Shown here: piece by piece, positions 14,481-21,306 of the stretch
Numbering within the stretch: the stretch's first letter is position 1
Layout: every line of letters starts with the position of its first letter
Assembly: GCA_002011215.1 (NCBI GenBank)
Contig: MTML01000095.1
Coordinates: 1 to 21,306, forward strand
From: Archaeoglobus sp. JdFR-24
GTDB taxonomy: Archaea > Halobacteriota > Archaeoglobi > Archaeoglobales > Archaeoglobaceae
Direction of reading: 5' to 3'
Length of the DNA: 21,306 nucleotides
The notes under the pieces: model-generated
What the model was told of the DNA's origin: nothing
Database searches by the model: none
The model's input: the letters and a program-made list of their open reading frames with translations, nothing else
Translations under genes and position numbers: made by a program

Positions 14481-15694
14481 TCTTTCACCTTTCTCCCTTT
14501 CAGTCTTTGCAGGCACCGCTGATAGAAGCTGATTGGATGATACGTTCCTTTACATGAACTATCGGCAAAGCAGTTGTGGTATGTTTTCATCGTCTCACAC
14601 GAGGGTGCATCGTATTCAGTACCTTTAGCTCCGGCAATATGCTCGACCTGATATTTTGTTTTCTCCTCGTCAAAATCAGGAGCCATACGATAGAGGCTCA
14701 TTATCTCATTTGTATCCATTCCAATGTTAATGAGAAATGATGTGAGAGCGAATCTTGCAGTGTGGGGTAAATTCACACCGGCCTGCAGGTCTGAAAGGAG
14801 CCTCTTCATGCATGGTGGAAAACATAAAGCCTCTATTTCCCCAATTTTGACTCTTGTTAATTTTGATCTCACTTTTTCAGCCATCTCCATCAGTTCTGCC
14901 AGGTCTTCTGAAAGTCTGTTGAATTTGTAATTCGAACTCTCTAAAATTTCAGGCTCACCATGCCTCAAAACCTTCTCGGATAATTTTTCTCTCAGAAACT
15001 CTTCTATTATTCTCTTGAAATCGTCTTTCTCCAGAAAAACATATCCACGAGAAATCTGTCTGTTCAAAAGTCTCCAATTCTCTGCTCTGACTCTGACCGC
15101 AACTCTGAGATATGAGGAAATATGCACCATAATTCTCCTGTTAAAAATGCAGTTTATACCAAGATCGGAGGAAAGTAGCTTCAATACGCCCGCCCCTTCA
15201 TCTTTGAGCAAGCTGGAACATCTTCTTGACTCCCTTATAGCATACCTTCTGACAACCCAGTCCTCGAGGTTGGACATAAGGATGCGTGAGTAGAGGTAGC
15301 TAATAGCAGCAATCTTAGCATTGTTTACCATCTCTCTGTAGTATTCTTCACCAATTCTGTCTTTACAGTTTTTAAAACATTCCCCACAGAAATCACAACT
15401 CTCATCAAAAAAATCTGTTTGTTTGGGGCACCTCTTAAGGCAAATTTTATCCTCACACCCCTCGCATACAAAATCTCCGTATTTTAAATCCGGAGTTTCA
15501 AGCTCTTTTTCCAGAATTATGGATCTTACGGCATCCTTTCCTCTCTCAACTGCTTCCAGTTCAAGAGCCCTTCCCTTATCTGCAGCTTCAAATATTCTGT
15601 TGAAATCACCATATTCGCTTTGTAAAAAGACGCCAGAAATTCTCAAAAAAGGAAATTTTATTATTAGTGGTAAAACAGGAAGAAATGGTTGCAT
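14477..15694 (-). CDS. priL: DNA primase large subunit PriL with extra N-terminal Cys-rich insertion
   Basis: A 405-residue regulatory subunit of the archaeal primase; it binds PriS and supports primer initiation. The C-terminal [4Fe-4S] domain has its four Cys at 295 (FPPC), 366, 375 and 381, within GTEYDAPSCETMKTYHNC. The YPFL-like FPFLRISG segment at the N-terminus is also typical. Unusually, residues 77-110 hold eight more cysteines, CxxCx4CxxxCP (77/80/85/89) and CxxCxxCxxxC (100/103/106/110). The second half is the classical ferredoxin [4Fe-4S] pattern. I do not know this from other PriL proteins; a zinc-binding role is the alternative. No clear ribosome binding site precedes the ATG. 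It starts 19 bases after PCNA and ends in a four-base overlap with pelA. The small subunit gene priS is not in the window. Confidence 0.93.
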   Translation of the reverse strand: MQPFLPVLPLIIKFPFLRISGVFLQSEYGDFNRIFEAADKGRALELEAVERGKDAVRSIILEKELETPDLKYGDFVCEGCEDKICLKRCPKQTDFFDESCDFCGECFKNCKDRIGEEYYREMVNNAKIAAISYLYSRILMSNLEDWVVRRYAIRESRRCSSLLKDEGAGVLKLLSSDLGINCIFNRRIMVHISSYLRVAVRVRAENWRLLNRQISRGYVFLEKDDFKRIIEEFLREKLSEKVLRHGEPEILESSNYKFNRLSEDLAELMEMAEKVRSKLTRVKIGEIEALCFPPCMKRLLSDLQAGVNLPHTARFALTSFLINIGMDTNEIMSLYRMAPDFDEEKTKYQVEHIAGAKGTEYDAPSCETMKTYHNCFADSSCKGTYHPISFYQRCLQRLKGRKVKE

Positions 15695-15713
15695 ATTGAT
15701 TGTTTCTGTCTAA

Positions 15714-16451
15714 TCAGTCAGCCTCTATTCTTGGAGCCAGTATATATTCTACCTTAACTTTTCCACCTGCAACCTCGAATGAAAGCCTTCCTGGATAATC
15801 ATTTCCGAGCCGGATAGTCAGAACATCTCCGGGTCCTGCAATTTTAACAAATTCTTTGAGATATTCCAGAGAAAACATGCTCCTTGCTTTCTGTCCATTG
15901 AACTCTGCAAGATCTGCTTCGGTCATGTGGAAGGTAATTTTATCCACATCGCCTTCAGCCTCAATGACAAAACCATCGCTATCGGTTCTGAAAACAACGT
16001 GATCGCTGATTCTGTCTGCCGCCATTACAGCTTTTCTGAAATCTCCTGCATCCATAACGATCTTGGCCGGGAGATCTATTTGTGGCACTCTCGGCTCTTT
16101 TCTTATTGCAGATGGATCGATAAGGGAGACTGAATACCTGACACTCCCGAATGTAATGACTAAGGAGTTTCCATCTTCAATTTTGAGCTCTACGAGCTCA
16201 TCGCTTTTTATTGATTTTGATATATCAAATATTCTGTTTACATCTACTCCTGCAACAAATTCCCCTTCTACTTTATAGGCCTCAAATGATGATTTGGGGA
16301 CATCAACTATCACCATTGCAACATTTGCAGGATCTACAGCTCTTGAGTGCATACCATCTTCCTGAAAATGAAATCTCGCCTCACTGATGAGAGAGACCAT
16401 AGCCTTCGTAATAGTTTTCAGAATTTCTCCACTGAGCACAACATCTACCAT
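15714..16451 (-). CDS. pcn: DNA polymerase sliding clamp (PCNA)
   Basis: A 245-residue sliding clamp that forms a homotrimeric ring and tethers polymerases, FEN1, ligase and RFC-dependent factors to DNA. The sequence matches archaeal PCNA throughout: HSRAVDPANVAMVIVDVPK, RIFDISKSIKSDELVELKIED (interdomain region), LIDPSAIRKEPRVPQ and the ILAPRIE tail. From memory it is especially close to the A. fulgidus protein. The start is put at ATG 16451, nine bases inside the longest frame (GTG 16460), because GGTGA lies five bases upstream and the resulting length equals that of A. fulgidus PCNA. It is the first gene of the replication/rescue operon. Confidence 0.97.
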   Translation of the reverse strand: MVDVVLSGEILKTITKAMVSLISEARFHFQEDGMHSRAVDPANVAMVIVDVPKSSFEAYKVEGEFVAGVDVNRIFDISKSIKSDELVELKIEDGNSLVITFGSVRYSVSLIDPSAIRKEPRVPQIDLPAKIVMDAGDFRKAVMAADRISDHVVFRTDSDGFVIEAEGDVDKITFHMTEADLAEFNGQKARSMFSLEYLKEFVKIAGPGDVLTIRLGNDYPGRLSFEVAGGKVKVEYILAPRIEAD

Positions 16452-16460
16452 GACCATCAC

Positions 16461-16503
16461 CGTCTGGAAGGAAGATAATGGAAAAAATATTTATAATTTT
16501 CTT
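16461..16503 (-). promoter_or_regulatory. Promoter of the PCNA-priL-pelA operon
   Basis: The minus strand has TTATAAATAT (16487-16496), preceded by the A-rich AAGAAAA that could act as a BRE. The expected start about 25 bases on falls near 16466. The short leader would carry the GGTGA ribosome binding site for ATG 16451. This is the clearest TATA box in the window. Confidence 0.7.
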
Positions 16504-16614
16504 TACTGGCATTTTTAATTCCGAGATTATCTGATTGATTATTTCTTATGGCAGATTTCATGTAATTACAGTTTAATGGCCAGTTTATTGGTAAGATCTA
16601 TAATATGGCTTATA

Positions 16615-16652
16615 GTAGGATTTACCTGCTTTCTGCGTATATTACATCCTAC
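16615..16652. repeat. Inverted repeat across the AMMECR1 stop codon
   Basis: GTAGGAT (16615-16621) and ATCCTAC (16646-16652) are perfect seven-base arms with a 24-base spacer that includes the stop codon (16642-16644). It could be a 3' stem-loop of the AMMECR1 mRNA. The palindrome TGTAATTACA (16561-16570) lies nearby, between this gene and the PCNA promoter. Confidence 0.4.
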
Positions 16653-17253
16653 AGGATTTCATGTCCATCTCAATTATCTCTCCCTCTGGTTCAATCTCCT
16701 CAAAAATCTGTCCTTCAAATCTGTAAATTTCGGTGTCTTTCATGAGCCAGCAGTCAGGAGGAAGACCGGCCTTCATGCACGTCTGTGAAAGAAACTCTTC
16801 TGAATCGAAGTTATATTCAACAGCAACCTGTGGTAAGAGTAAACCTGAAAAAATTCCTCTTTTGATCATAAGGCCGTGCTTTCCAATTTCTATCATTTCG
16901 GGAATTTCTCTTAGATCTGCGTTTATTTTTTCAGGTGGGGTTAAAACCGACACTTCAACAATTATTTTTTTCAGTTCATCAAGGTTAACAGGGTGAAATC
17001 TCGGATCTTCTGTTGCTGCAGATATTGCAGATTCGATAATGGCTTCGTCGAGCCTTTTAATCGGATAAGGAAAGCCGATACACCCTCTAAGTGATTTATT
17101 TTTACGAAGCGTTACAAAAACACCTCTTTTCTCAGCAAAGACACCATCAAACCTATCTTTTATAACCTCTTTATCTTTCAGATAATTTACAATCGCCTTT
17201 CTTGCAAGTTTTACGGCTTTAATCCCCTCCTCCAGAGTTAGCAGTAATGACAT
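16642..17253 (-). CDS. AMMECR1-domain protein
   Basis: A 203-residue protein of the AMMECR1 family, found in archaea, bacteria and humans. The family hallmark LRGCIG is at residues 55-60, followed by [12 protein letters not shown] and [13 protein letters not shown], and [11 protein letters not shown] further on. The length is typical. The biochemical role is unknown; archaeal members are often encoded beside Memo and radical-SAM genes, which is not the case here. The start lacks a Shine-Dalgarno sequence and has ATATATT (minus strand, 17275-17281) 25 bases upstream, so the transcript is probably leaderless. It is transcribed divergently from the ROK kinase. Confidence 0.92.
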   Translation of the reverse strand: MSLLLTLEEGIKAVKLARKAIVNYLKDKEVIKDRFDGVFAEKRGVFVTLRKNKSLRGCIGFPYPIKRLDEAIIESAISAATEDPRFHPVNLDELKKIIVEVSVLTPPEKINADLREIPEMIEIGKHGLMIKRGIFSGLLLPQVAVEYNFDSEEFLSQTCMKAGLPPDCWLMKDTEIYRFEGQIFEEIEPEGEIIEMDMKSCRM

Positions 17254-17345
17254 AAACTGATTTTTCCCTGATGGAATATATCGATTTCCCTGTCACCTTT
17301 TAACCCTATCGTTAAAATTTTAAAATTTACAAATCAAAGTTGAAT
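17254..17345. promoter_or_regulatory. Divergent promoters for AMMECR1 and the ROK operon
   Basis: In 92 bases, two TATA-like boxes can be seen: ATATATT on the minus strand (17275-17281), 25 bases from the AMMECR1 ATG, and TTTTAAAATTT on the plus strand (17317-17327), 24 bases from the ROK ATG at 17346. Both spacings imply leaderless mRNAs, consistent with the absence of ribosome binding sites at both starts. Confidence 0.55.
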
Positions 17346-18143
17346 ATGAAATTTTTGGGTATAGACGTTGGAGGAACAAACATTGATGCTGTTCTGCTTG
17401 AAAATGATGAATTTCGCCCATTAGGGTCATTTAAAACTGCACTTTATTACAACAGGATTGGAGATATTGTGGAAAAACTGGCAAGGGATTTTAATGTTGA
17501 AGTTGCAGGCATAGGCGTTGCTGCATGGATAAAAGAGGGAGAAATACTTAGAGCTCCGAACCTTCCTGATTGCAGAATGCCTGAAACCAGCCTGAAGGTT
17601 GTTGTTGAAAACGATGCCAACTGCTTCGCTTTATATGCTGCAGAAAAATTTGGATTCAAAAACATGATTGGAATTACGGTAGGAACCGGTATCGGGAGCG
17701 GAATCATAATAGATGGTGAAATATATCGTGGTACTGGCCTGGCAGGTGAGATTGGTCATACTATCGCAGGAGGAGATGAGAGATGCGTTTGTGGTGGTAG
17801 TGGACATCTTGAAGCCTATTTTGGAGGACGAGCTCTGAAGAGAATGACAGGAATGGATGCTGAAAAAGTTTTTGAGAAGGATGAAGGTCTGATTTACAGT
17901 TTAGATGGTTTCAGAATGTTCTGTAAAGCTATTTCTTTTTCTGTTATGTTGATGGATTTTGATGCAGTGGTGATTGGGGGCAGGATTGGAATGAGGTTGA
18001 GGAGAGATGTTTTAAAGAGTGAAATATATTCCTGCTTGATGCCCGAATTCGAACCCGAGATCATAATTATAGATGATGAACTTGCTGTTGCAAAAGGAGC
18101 TGCAATTTTAGCCTCTATGGGTGTGGAGGGGGTGACAAATTGA
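17346..18143 (+). CDS. ROK-family sugar kinase
   Basis: A 265-residue ATP-dependent kinase of the ROK family (glucokinase, N-acetylhexosamine kinases and relatives), shorter than the usual 290-320. The N-terminal phosphate loop is GIDVGGTN (5-12). The catalytic base is Asp90 in VENDAN, the second phosphate loop is TVGTGIGSG, and the GEIGHT sugar/zinc segment includes His138. The zinc motif normally reads CxCGxxGCxE; here it is CVCGGSGHLE (Cys147, Cys149, His154, Glu156), with His for the third Cys. ATG 17346 is used; a TTG six bases earlier also fits. The stop overlaps the start of the R15P isomerase (TTGA), so the kinase probably serves the same sugar-phosphate pathway. Substrate unknown; glucose is the default guess. 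Confidence 0.87.
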   Translation: MKFLGIDVGGTNIDAVLLENDEFRPLGSFKTALYYNRIGDIVEKLARDFNVEVAGIGVAAWIKEGEILRAPNLPDCRMPETSLKVVVENDANCFALYAAEKFGFKNMIGITVGTGIGSGIIIDGEIYRGTGLAGEIGHTIAGGDERCVCGGSGHLEAYFGGRALKRMTGMDAEKVFEKDEGLIYSLDGFRMFCKAISFSVMLMDFDAVVIGGRIGMRLRRDVLKSEIYSCLMPEFEPEIIIIDDELAVAKGAAILASMGVEGVTN

Positions 18144-19084
18144 GCGATTTCGAGCTTGTAAGAGAAGCTGCAGAGAGAATAATTAAAATGGAAATCAGAG
18201 GGGCTGCCAGAATAGCAAGGTTTGTGGCAGAAACACTGATGAGGTTTGCAGAAACAGTCGATAATAACTTTGACGATGAAATGAAGAGGGCCACGGAAAT
18301 TCTCTTAAATACAAGACCCACGGCTGTGAGCCTTTACAACTCTGTTAATTATGTGATGCTCTATTCGGGAGAGAATGATAAAGAGAAACGGGAAAGTCTG
18401 ATAGAAAGGGCAAGGGAATTCATCAGCTGGGTTGATAGTGCAAAGGAGAGAATTGGGGAGATTGGTGCGAAAAGGATCAGGGACAACTCAACAGTAATGA
18501 CTCACTGCAACTCATCGGCAGCCCTCTCCATCATCAAAAGAGCCTTTAAACATAAAAATATCGAAGTTTTTGCCACCGAATCAAGACCAAGATATCAAGG
18601 GCACCTCACGGTTAAAGAGTTGAGAAAGGAGGGAATTCCTGTAACACTCATTGTAGATTCCGCTGTAAGGTACTTCATCGATGAAATTGATTACGTGATC
18701 GTTGGTGCTGACGCTATCACGGTCAATGGCTCTTTGATCAATAAGATAGGCACATCTCAGATAGCTTTATGCGCTAAGGAGGCAAGGGTTCCGTTTATGG
18801 TAGCAGCAGAGACATACAAATTCAGTCCGAAAACTCTGTCGGGAGAAATTGTGATTATAGAGGAGAGAGACCCTTCTGAAGTTGCCTCACCGGACATACT
18901 TTCTACAGGTGTAAAGATTAGAAATCCTGCCTTCGATGTTACCTCCAGAAGCTTTATTGACCTCATAATAACTGAAATAGGTGCTATAGCTCCTGAAATG
19001 GCATACCTCATCATTAAAGAGAGGCTCGGTTATACACTCCCCTCTGAAGATGAGATAAAACTCTCTCCAAGGCATTATGATTAG
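18140..19084 (+). CDS. Ribose-1,5-bisphosphate isomerase
   Basis: A 314-residue member of the eIF2B-alpha/MTNA fold that converts ribose 1,5-bisphosphate to ribulose 1,5-bisphosphate, between AMP phosphorylase or a ribose-1-phosphate kinase and type III RuBisCO. Family segments are EIRGAARIAR, THCNSSA (Cys123, equivalent to the catalytic Cys of the Thermococcus enzyme), ESRPRYQGH and VGADAI (Asp191, the partner Asp) with NGSLINKIGT. The start is TTG: a very strong GGGGGTGA site lies a few bases upstream, and the resulting length fits the family, while the next Met (residue 17) would cut into the conserved N-terminus. The TTGA overlap with the ROK kinase indicates translational coupling. An eIF2B-like regulatory protein is a less likely alternative. 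Confidence 0.92.
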   Translation: MSDFELVREAAERIIKMEIRGAARIARFVAETLMRFAETVDNNFDDEMKRATEILLNTRPTAVSLYNSVNYVMLYSGENDKEKRESLIERAREFISWVDSAKERIGEIGAKRIRDNSTVMTHCNSSAALSIIKRAFKHKNIEVFATESRPRYQGHLTVKELRKEGIPVTLIVDSAVRYFIDEIDYVIVGADAITVNGSLINKIGTSQIALCAKEARVPFMVAAETYKFSPKTLSGEIVIIEERDPSEVASPDILSTGVKIRNPAFDVTSRSFIDLIITEIGAIAPEMAYLIIKERLGYTLPSEDEIKLSPRHYD

Positions 19085-19133
19085 AAATAGGGGCTAAAGA
19101 TGTTTGATCATTTCAAGTTTGCCCGGCTGCCGT

Positions 19134-20381
19134 CTATCTGGAAGATCTCAGGTAATTTTTGATAAAGAAGCTTTTTAAGTTGAGAGGATCTGAAAAGTAG
19201 ATAATACTCGACTTACCACACGCCATAGCTAGTTTATCACACAGATTTCTGAAATTGTTACCCCTCCCGAGCATAATGATTGAAAGTCTTGCATCAACTC
19301 TCCTCAAAAATTTTGCCTCTCTGATAGCGCATCTGGGTGGTGTGAGATACGGATTAAAACTTGAAGTTGGCTCTCCGTCAGTAATCAGAAATATAATTCC
19401 TGTACCATCTTTTGTTGTGAGAATTTCCCTTGCTCTCATCAGGGCAAGACCGATATCCGTCCTCCCCTGAGCCACAAGGTTGAGTATCTCACCCCTCTTA
19501 ATCTCCCTTGCTTTATGATTGAAAGCTATCACATGTAGTTCATGTGACCCTCTTTTCTTTATTGCAGCTCTCAGACCGATTGCAGATTCAATCGCTCCTA
19601 CAAACTTTTTCCCTCTCATAGAGTCGCTAACATCTATTAACATTATGTAAATTATTTTCTCAAGATGTTGGGGTGCTCTTACGACTATATCTTCCTCCTG
19701 AATGCTGAAATCTCTCTTAAGAGCACATTTTAATAGAGTCTCGTGGACGTCTATGTTATCGAAGGTGTGGATGAAGGGATCGTATTCTATGATGGCATGA
19801 CTCGAAAAAATCGAGGTACCAGTCTGCGAAGTCTCCTCCTCCCCGCTGGATCTTTTAGGTAAATTTTGAACTGACAGTTCTAGAACCTTCTCGCCAATTA
19901 TTTTTTCAGCTTTTTTGCTGAATGTTATGGTTTTTCTGTATCTTTCCCTCTCATAATCCTCAATATAACCATCTTTTATGAAATCATTCAAAATTTCATC
20001 TCCAAAATTCTCAATGAGCTCGTTTGGGCTGAGATCTTCCTCACTTATCTTACCTTCTTTCAATTCTTTTTTGATCTGCTCCCAGGCTTTGATCCTCGCT
20101 TCTCTGTATTCATCTATCTTATCTATCCAGGAGGAATCAATGTATCCAAAATTGTTAAAAAGTTCCCTGAAAATTGAGTTCAGGTTATCGAAGTTATCAA
20201 TGAGATCATTATCCTCAAGATTTCTCTTGATGTAGTTCCTGATATCTATCTTTCCCTCCCTCTTAAAATAGGGGTTGAAGAGTGAGTAGATGAGCTCTGA
20301 AACGATTTCACTACTTAAAACACTGCTCTCTTCTTTGCACAATTCACATTCTGGTTTAAGCTTTTTGACCAGTATAGGCAT
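19134..20381 (-). CDS. VWA-domain protein (Mg-chelatase D / MoxR-partner type)
   Basis: A 415-residue soluble protein whose C-terminal half (about 240-415) is a von Willebrand A domain with a complete metal-dependent adhesion site: Asp250, Ser252 and Ser254 in DVSDS, Thr308 in GRTDIG, and Asp335 in LITDGEPT. The N-terminal 200 residues are charged, helical and unrecognised; a CELC pair is at Cys12/Cys15. ATG 20381 is chosen; it overlaps the end of the AAA+ gene by 26 bases. A longer frame to 20447 would overlap by 92 bases. VWA proteins next to MoxR- or ChlI-type AAA+ ATPases act as the substrate- or metal-handling partner of the ATPase. The client is unknown. Confidence 0.82.
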   Translation of the reverse strand: MPILVKKLKPECELCKEESSVLSSEIVSELIYSLFNPYFKREGKIDIRNYIKRNLEDNDLIDNFDNLNSIFRELFNNFGYIDSSWIDKIDEYREARIKAWEQIKKELKEGKISEEDLSPNELIENFGDEILNDFIKDGYIEDYERERYRKTITFSKKAEKIIGEKVLELSVQNLPKRSSGEEETSQTGTSIFSSHAIIEYDPFIHTFDNIDVHETLLKCALKRDFSIQEEDIVVRAPQHLEKIIYIMLIDVSDSMRGKKFVGAIESAIGLRAAIKKRGSHELHVIAFNHKAREIKRGEILNLVAQGRTDIGLALMRAREILTTKDGTGIIFLITDGEPTSSFNPYLTPPRCAIREAKFLRRVDARLSIIMLGRGNNFRNLCDKLAMACGKSSIIYFSDPLNLKSFFIKNYLRSSR

Positions 20382-21306
20382 ACTTCCCACTTTCGACTTT
20401 GGCAACCAAGCCCGTACATCTTCTGATAGCCTCAAGAATAATCTCAACAGCAGAGTTCAGTTCTTCAGGGGTTGATGATATTTTTGTTACCACTCTGTAA
20501 AGATGTATACGATCTTCGGGCAGTTTAATTTTCTCAACATCTATAGGCCCGAAGGCGCTGAGAATTGAGATATCTTCTATTAACCCCCCAAACTCATCCC
20601 TTGGTATTCTACTGTAGATTTCAATACACGTCCTGTTGATGGCCTCTTCAACTAGGCCTGTTATTATCTCATCCTTGGAATCTCCCTCATCGAAATCAAG
20701 CTCGATTCTGCTTCTCATTCCAAGTTTAACAATCTCATAATTTTTACCGTAATCTACAAGCAAAGCAGCTTTGCGGTTTGCCCTCATTACTGAAGCTCTT
20801 AAGTGGTCATACAGCTTAATTGTCGCTCTACATGAAGGCTCAAGCTCGATTCTGCTTGCAAACCTGTTTTCATTCTTCATTCTTGCATATCTAACCGTTC
20901 TTGCCAGTATCTTCAGATGCCATTCAGGTATTGCAGGTCCGTCTTTTAGATTCATGTTTTTCAGACCTATCTGTATTTCCTCCTCCAGAGTTTCAGGAGG
21001 TCCTATGGGTATTTCTTCCACTCTGTCCATCAGAGGCTCTTTTATATCTGAAGTTCCTCTGTAATTTGCGGGATTGGTTGATGATATGAAAAGAGTATCT
21101 ATCTTGAGCGGTACAATATCGCCCTCAGGTGTGGTGATCTGCCTCTCCTCCAGAAGCTCATGGAGGAGAGTTTGCATGGATGAGGGTATTGCTCCCAGCT
21201 CATCAATATAGGCGATTCCGCGATGAGCCTTTAGTATTCTTCCAGGGGTGAAAACTTCAGGAGAATCAATGTCAAACCCCTCTCTGATTTTCTGTATGCT
21301 CAACCC
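20356..21306 (-). CDS. AAA+ ATPase, MoxR / Mg-chelatase I-like (5' part beyond the window)
   Basis: The visible 316 residues are the C-terminal part of an AAA+ ATPase; the frame continues past the right edge and the Walker A motif is not in view. Walker B is IAYIDE (Asp34/Glu35 counted from the Met at 21303), followed by a helix ending in LLEERQITTPEG. Sensor 1 is STNPAN, and a candidate arginine finger is in LMDRVEEI. A helical lid and a C-terminal alpha/beta region of about 170 residues follow. The Met at 21303 should not be taken as the true start, because the reading frame stays open to the edge. Its stop overlaps the start of the VWA gene, the standard arrangement for chelatase-like ATPase/VWA pairs. 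Confidence 0.85.
   Translation of the reverse strand, partial: GLSIQKIREGFDIDSPEVFTPGRILKAHRGIAYIDELGAIPSSMQTLLHELLEERQITTPEGDIVPLKIDTLFISSTNPANYRGTSDIKEPLMDRVEEIPIGPPETLEEEIQIGLKNMNLKDGPAIPEWHLKILARTVRYARMKNENRFASRIELEPSCRATIKLYDHLRASVMRANRKAALLVDYGKNYEIVKLGMRSRIELDFDEGDSKDEIITGLVEEAINRTCIEIYSRIPRDEFGGLIEDISILSAFGPIDVEKIKLPEDRIHLYRVVTKISSTPEELNSAVEIILEAIRRCTGLVAKVESGKYAYTGQKA

Noticed and set aside
14481..14516. Longer N-terminus for Pelota
   Set aside because: The 12 additional residues are highly charged and lie within priL; ATG 14480 has a good ribosome binding site and an ATGA overlap, and matches the usual Pelota N-terminus.

Overview
This window looks like chromosomal DNA of a euryarchaeon, most probably of the order Archaeoglobales. 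The signs are a PCNA that reads as a close relative of the Archaeoglobus fulgidus protein (245 residues, ending in the same ILAPRIE-type tail), an archaeal PriL and Pelota, archaeal ribose-1,5-bisphosphate isomerase and 6-phospho-3-hexuloisomerase, archaeal GGTGA/GGAGGT ribosome binding sites, TATA boxes about 25 bases upstream of starts, and a membrane ETF:quinone-oxidoreductase-like CCG protein of the kind expected in a fatty-acid or sulfate-respiring organism. The genus assignment is inference. Genes are packed tightly. I see no insertion sequence, prophage or CRISPR array.

Layout. 1-456: the 3' end of an unidentified plus-strand gene and a minus-strand tRNA-Phe(GAA). 457-2439 (-): NarI-like cytochrome b fused to an HdrD-like CCG iron-sulfur protein, with a palindrome-rich upstream region. 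2650-4304 (-): a two-gene operon of 6-phospho-3-hexuloisomerase (hxlB) and an M42/TET aminopeptidase, with a perfect palindrome beside its TATA box. 4444-5247 (-): a histone-deacetylase-fold protein with two altered active-site positions. It is divergent from a plus-strand operon (5302-9460) of a RACo-like corrinoid activator, pyrF, dapF and a DUS-like TIM-barrel protein; the two units share a 54-base symmetrical promoter region. 9577-11079 (+): a DUF89 metal-dependent phosphatase and a cysteine-rich small-domain protein. 11241-13136 (-): a DASS/SLC13 anion transporter. 13446-16451 (-): the PCNA, primase large subunit (priL) and Pelota operon. 16642-17253 (-): an AMMECR1 protein. 17346-19084 (+): a ROK sugar kinase translationally coupled to ribose-1,5-bisphosphate isomerase. 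19134-21306 (-): a VWA protein and a Mg-chelatase/MoxR-type AAA+ ATPase that runs off the window end.

How the genes may work together. Three genes bear on pentose phosphate supply without an oxidative pentose phosphate pathway: hxlB (reverse RuMP route), R15P isomerase (nucleotide salvage into type III RuBisCO) and the ROK kinase coupled to it. pyrF uses the PRPP-derived product. PCNA, PriL and Pelota link replication and ribosome rescue in one transcript. The AAA+/VWA pair resembles a chelatase or MoxR-type remodelling machine of unknown client.

The most unusual points are an eight-cysteine ferredoxin-like insertion in the N-terminal half of PriL, the HDAC-fold protein in which Asn and Thr replace the usual second His and the Tyr, the ROK kinase with His in place of a zinc-site Cys and coupled to R15P isomerase, the DUF89/Cys-rich pair, and several clear palindromic or tandem-repeat elements in promoters and intergenic regions.
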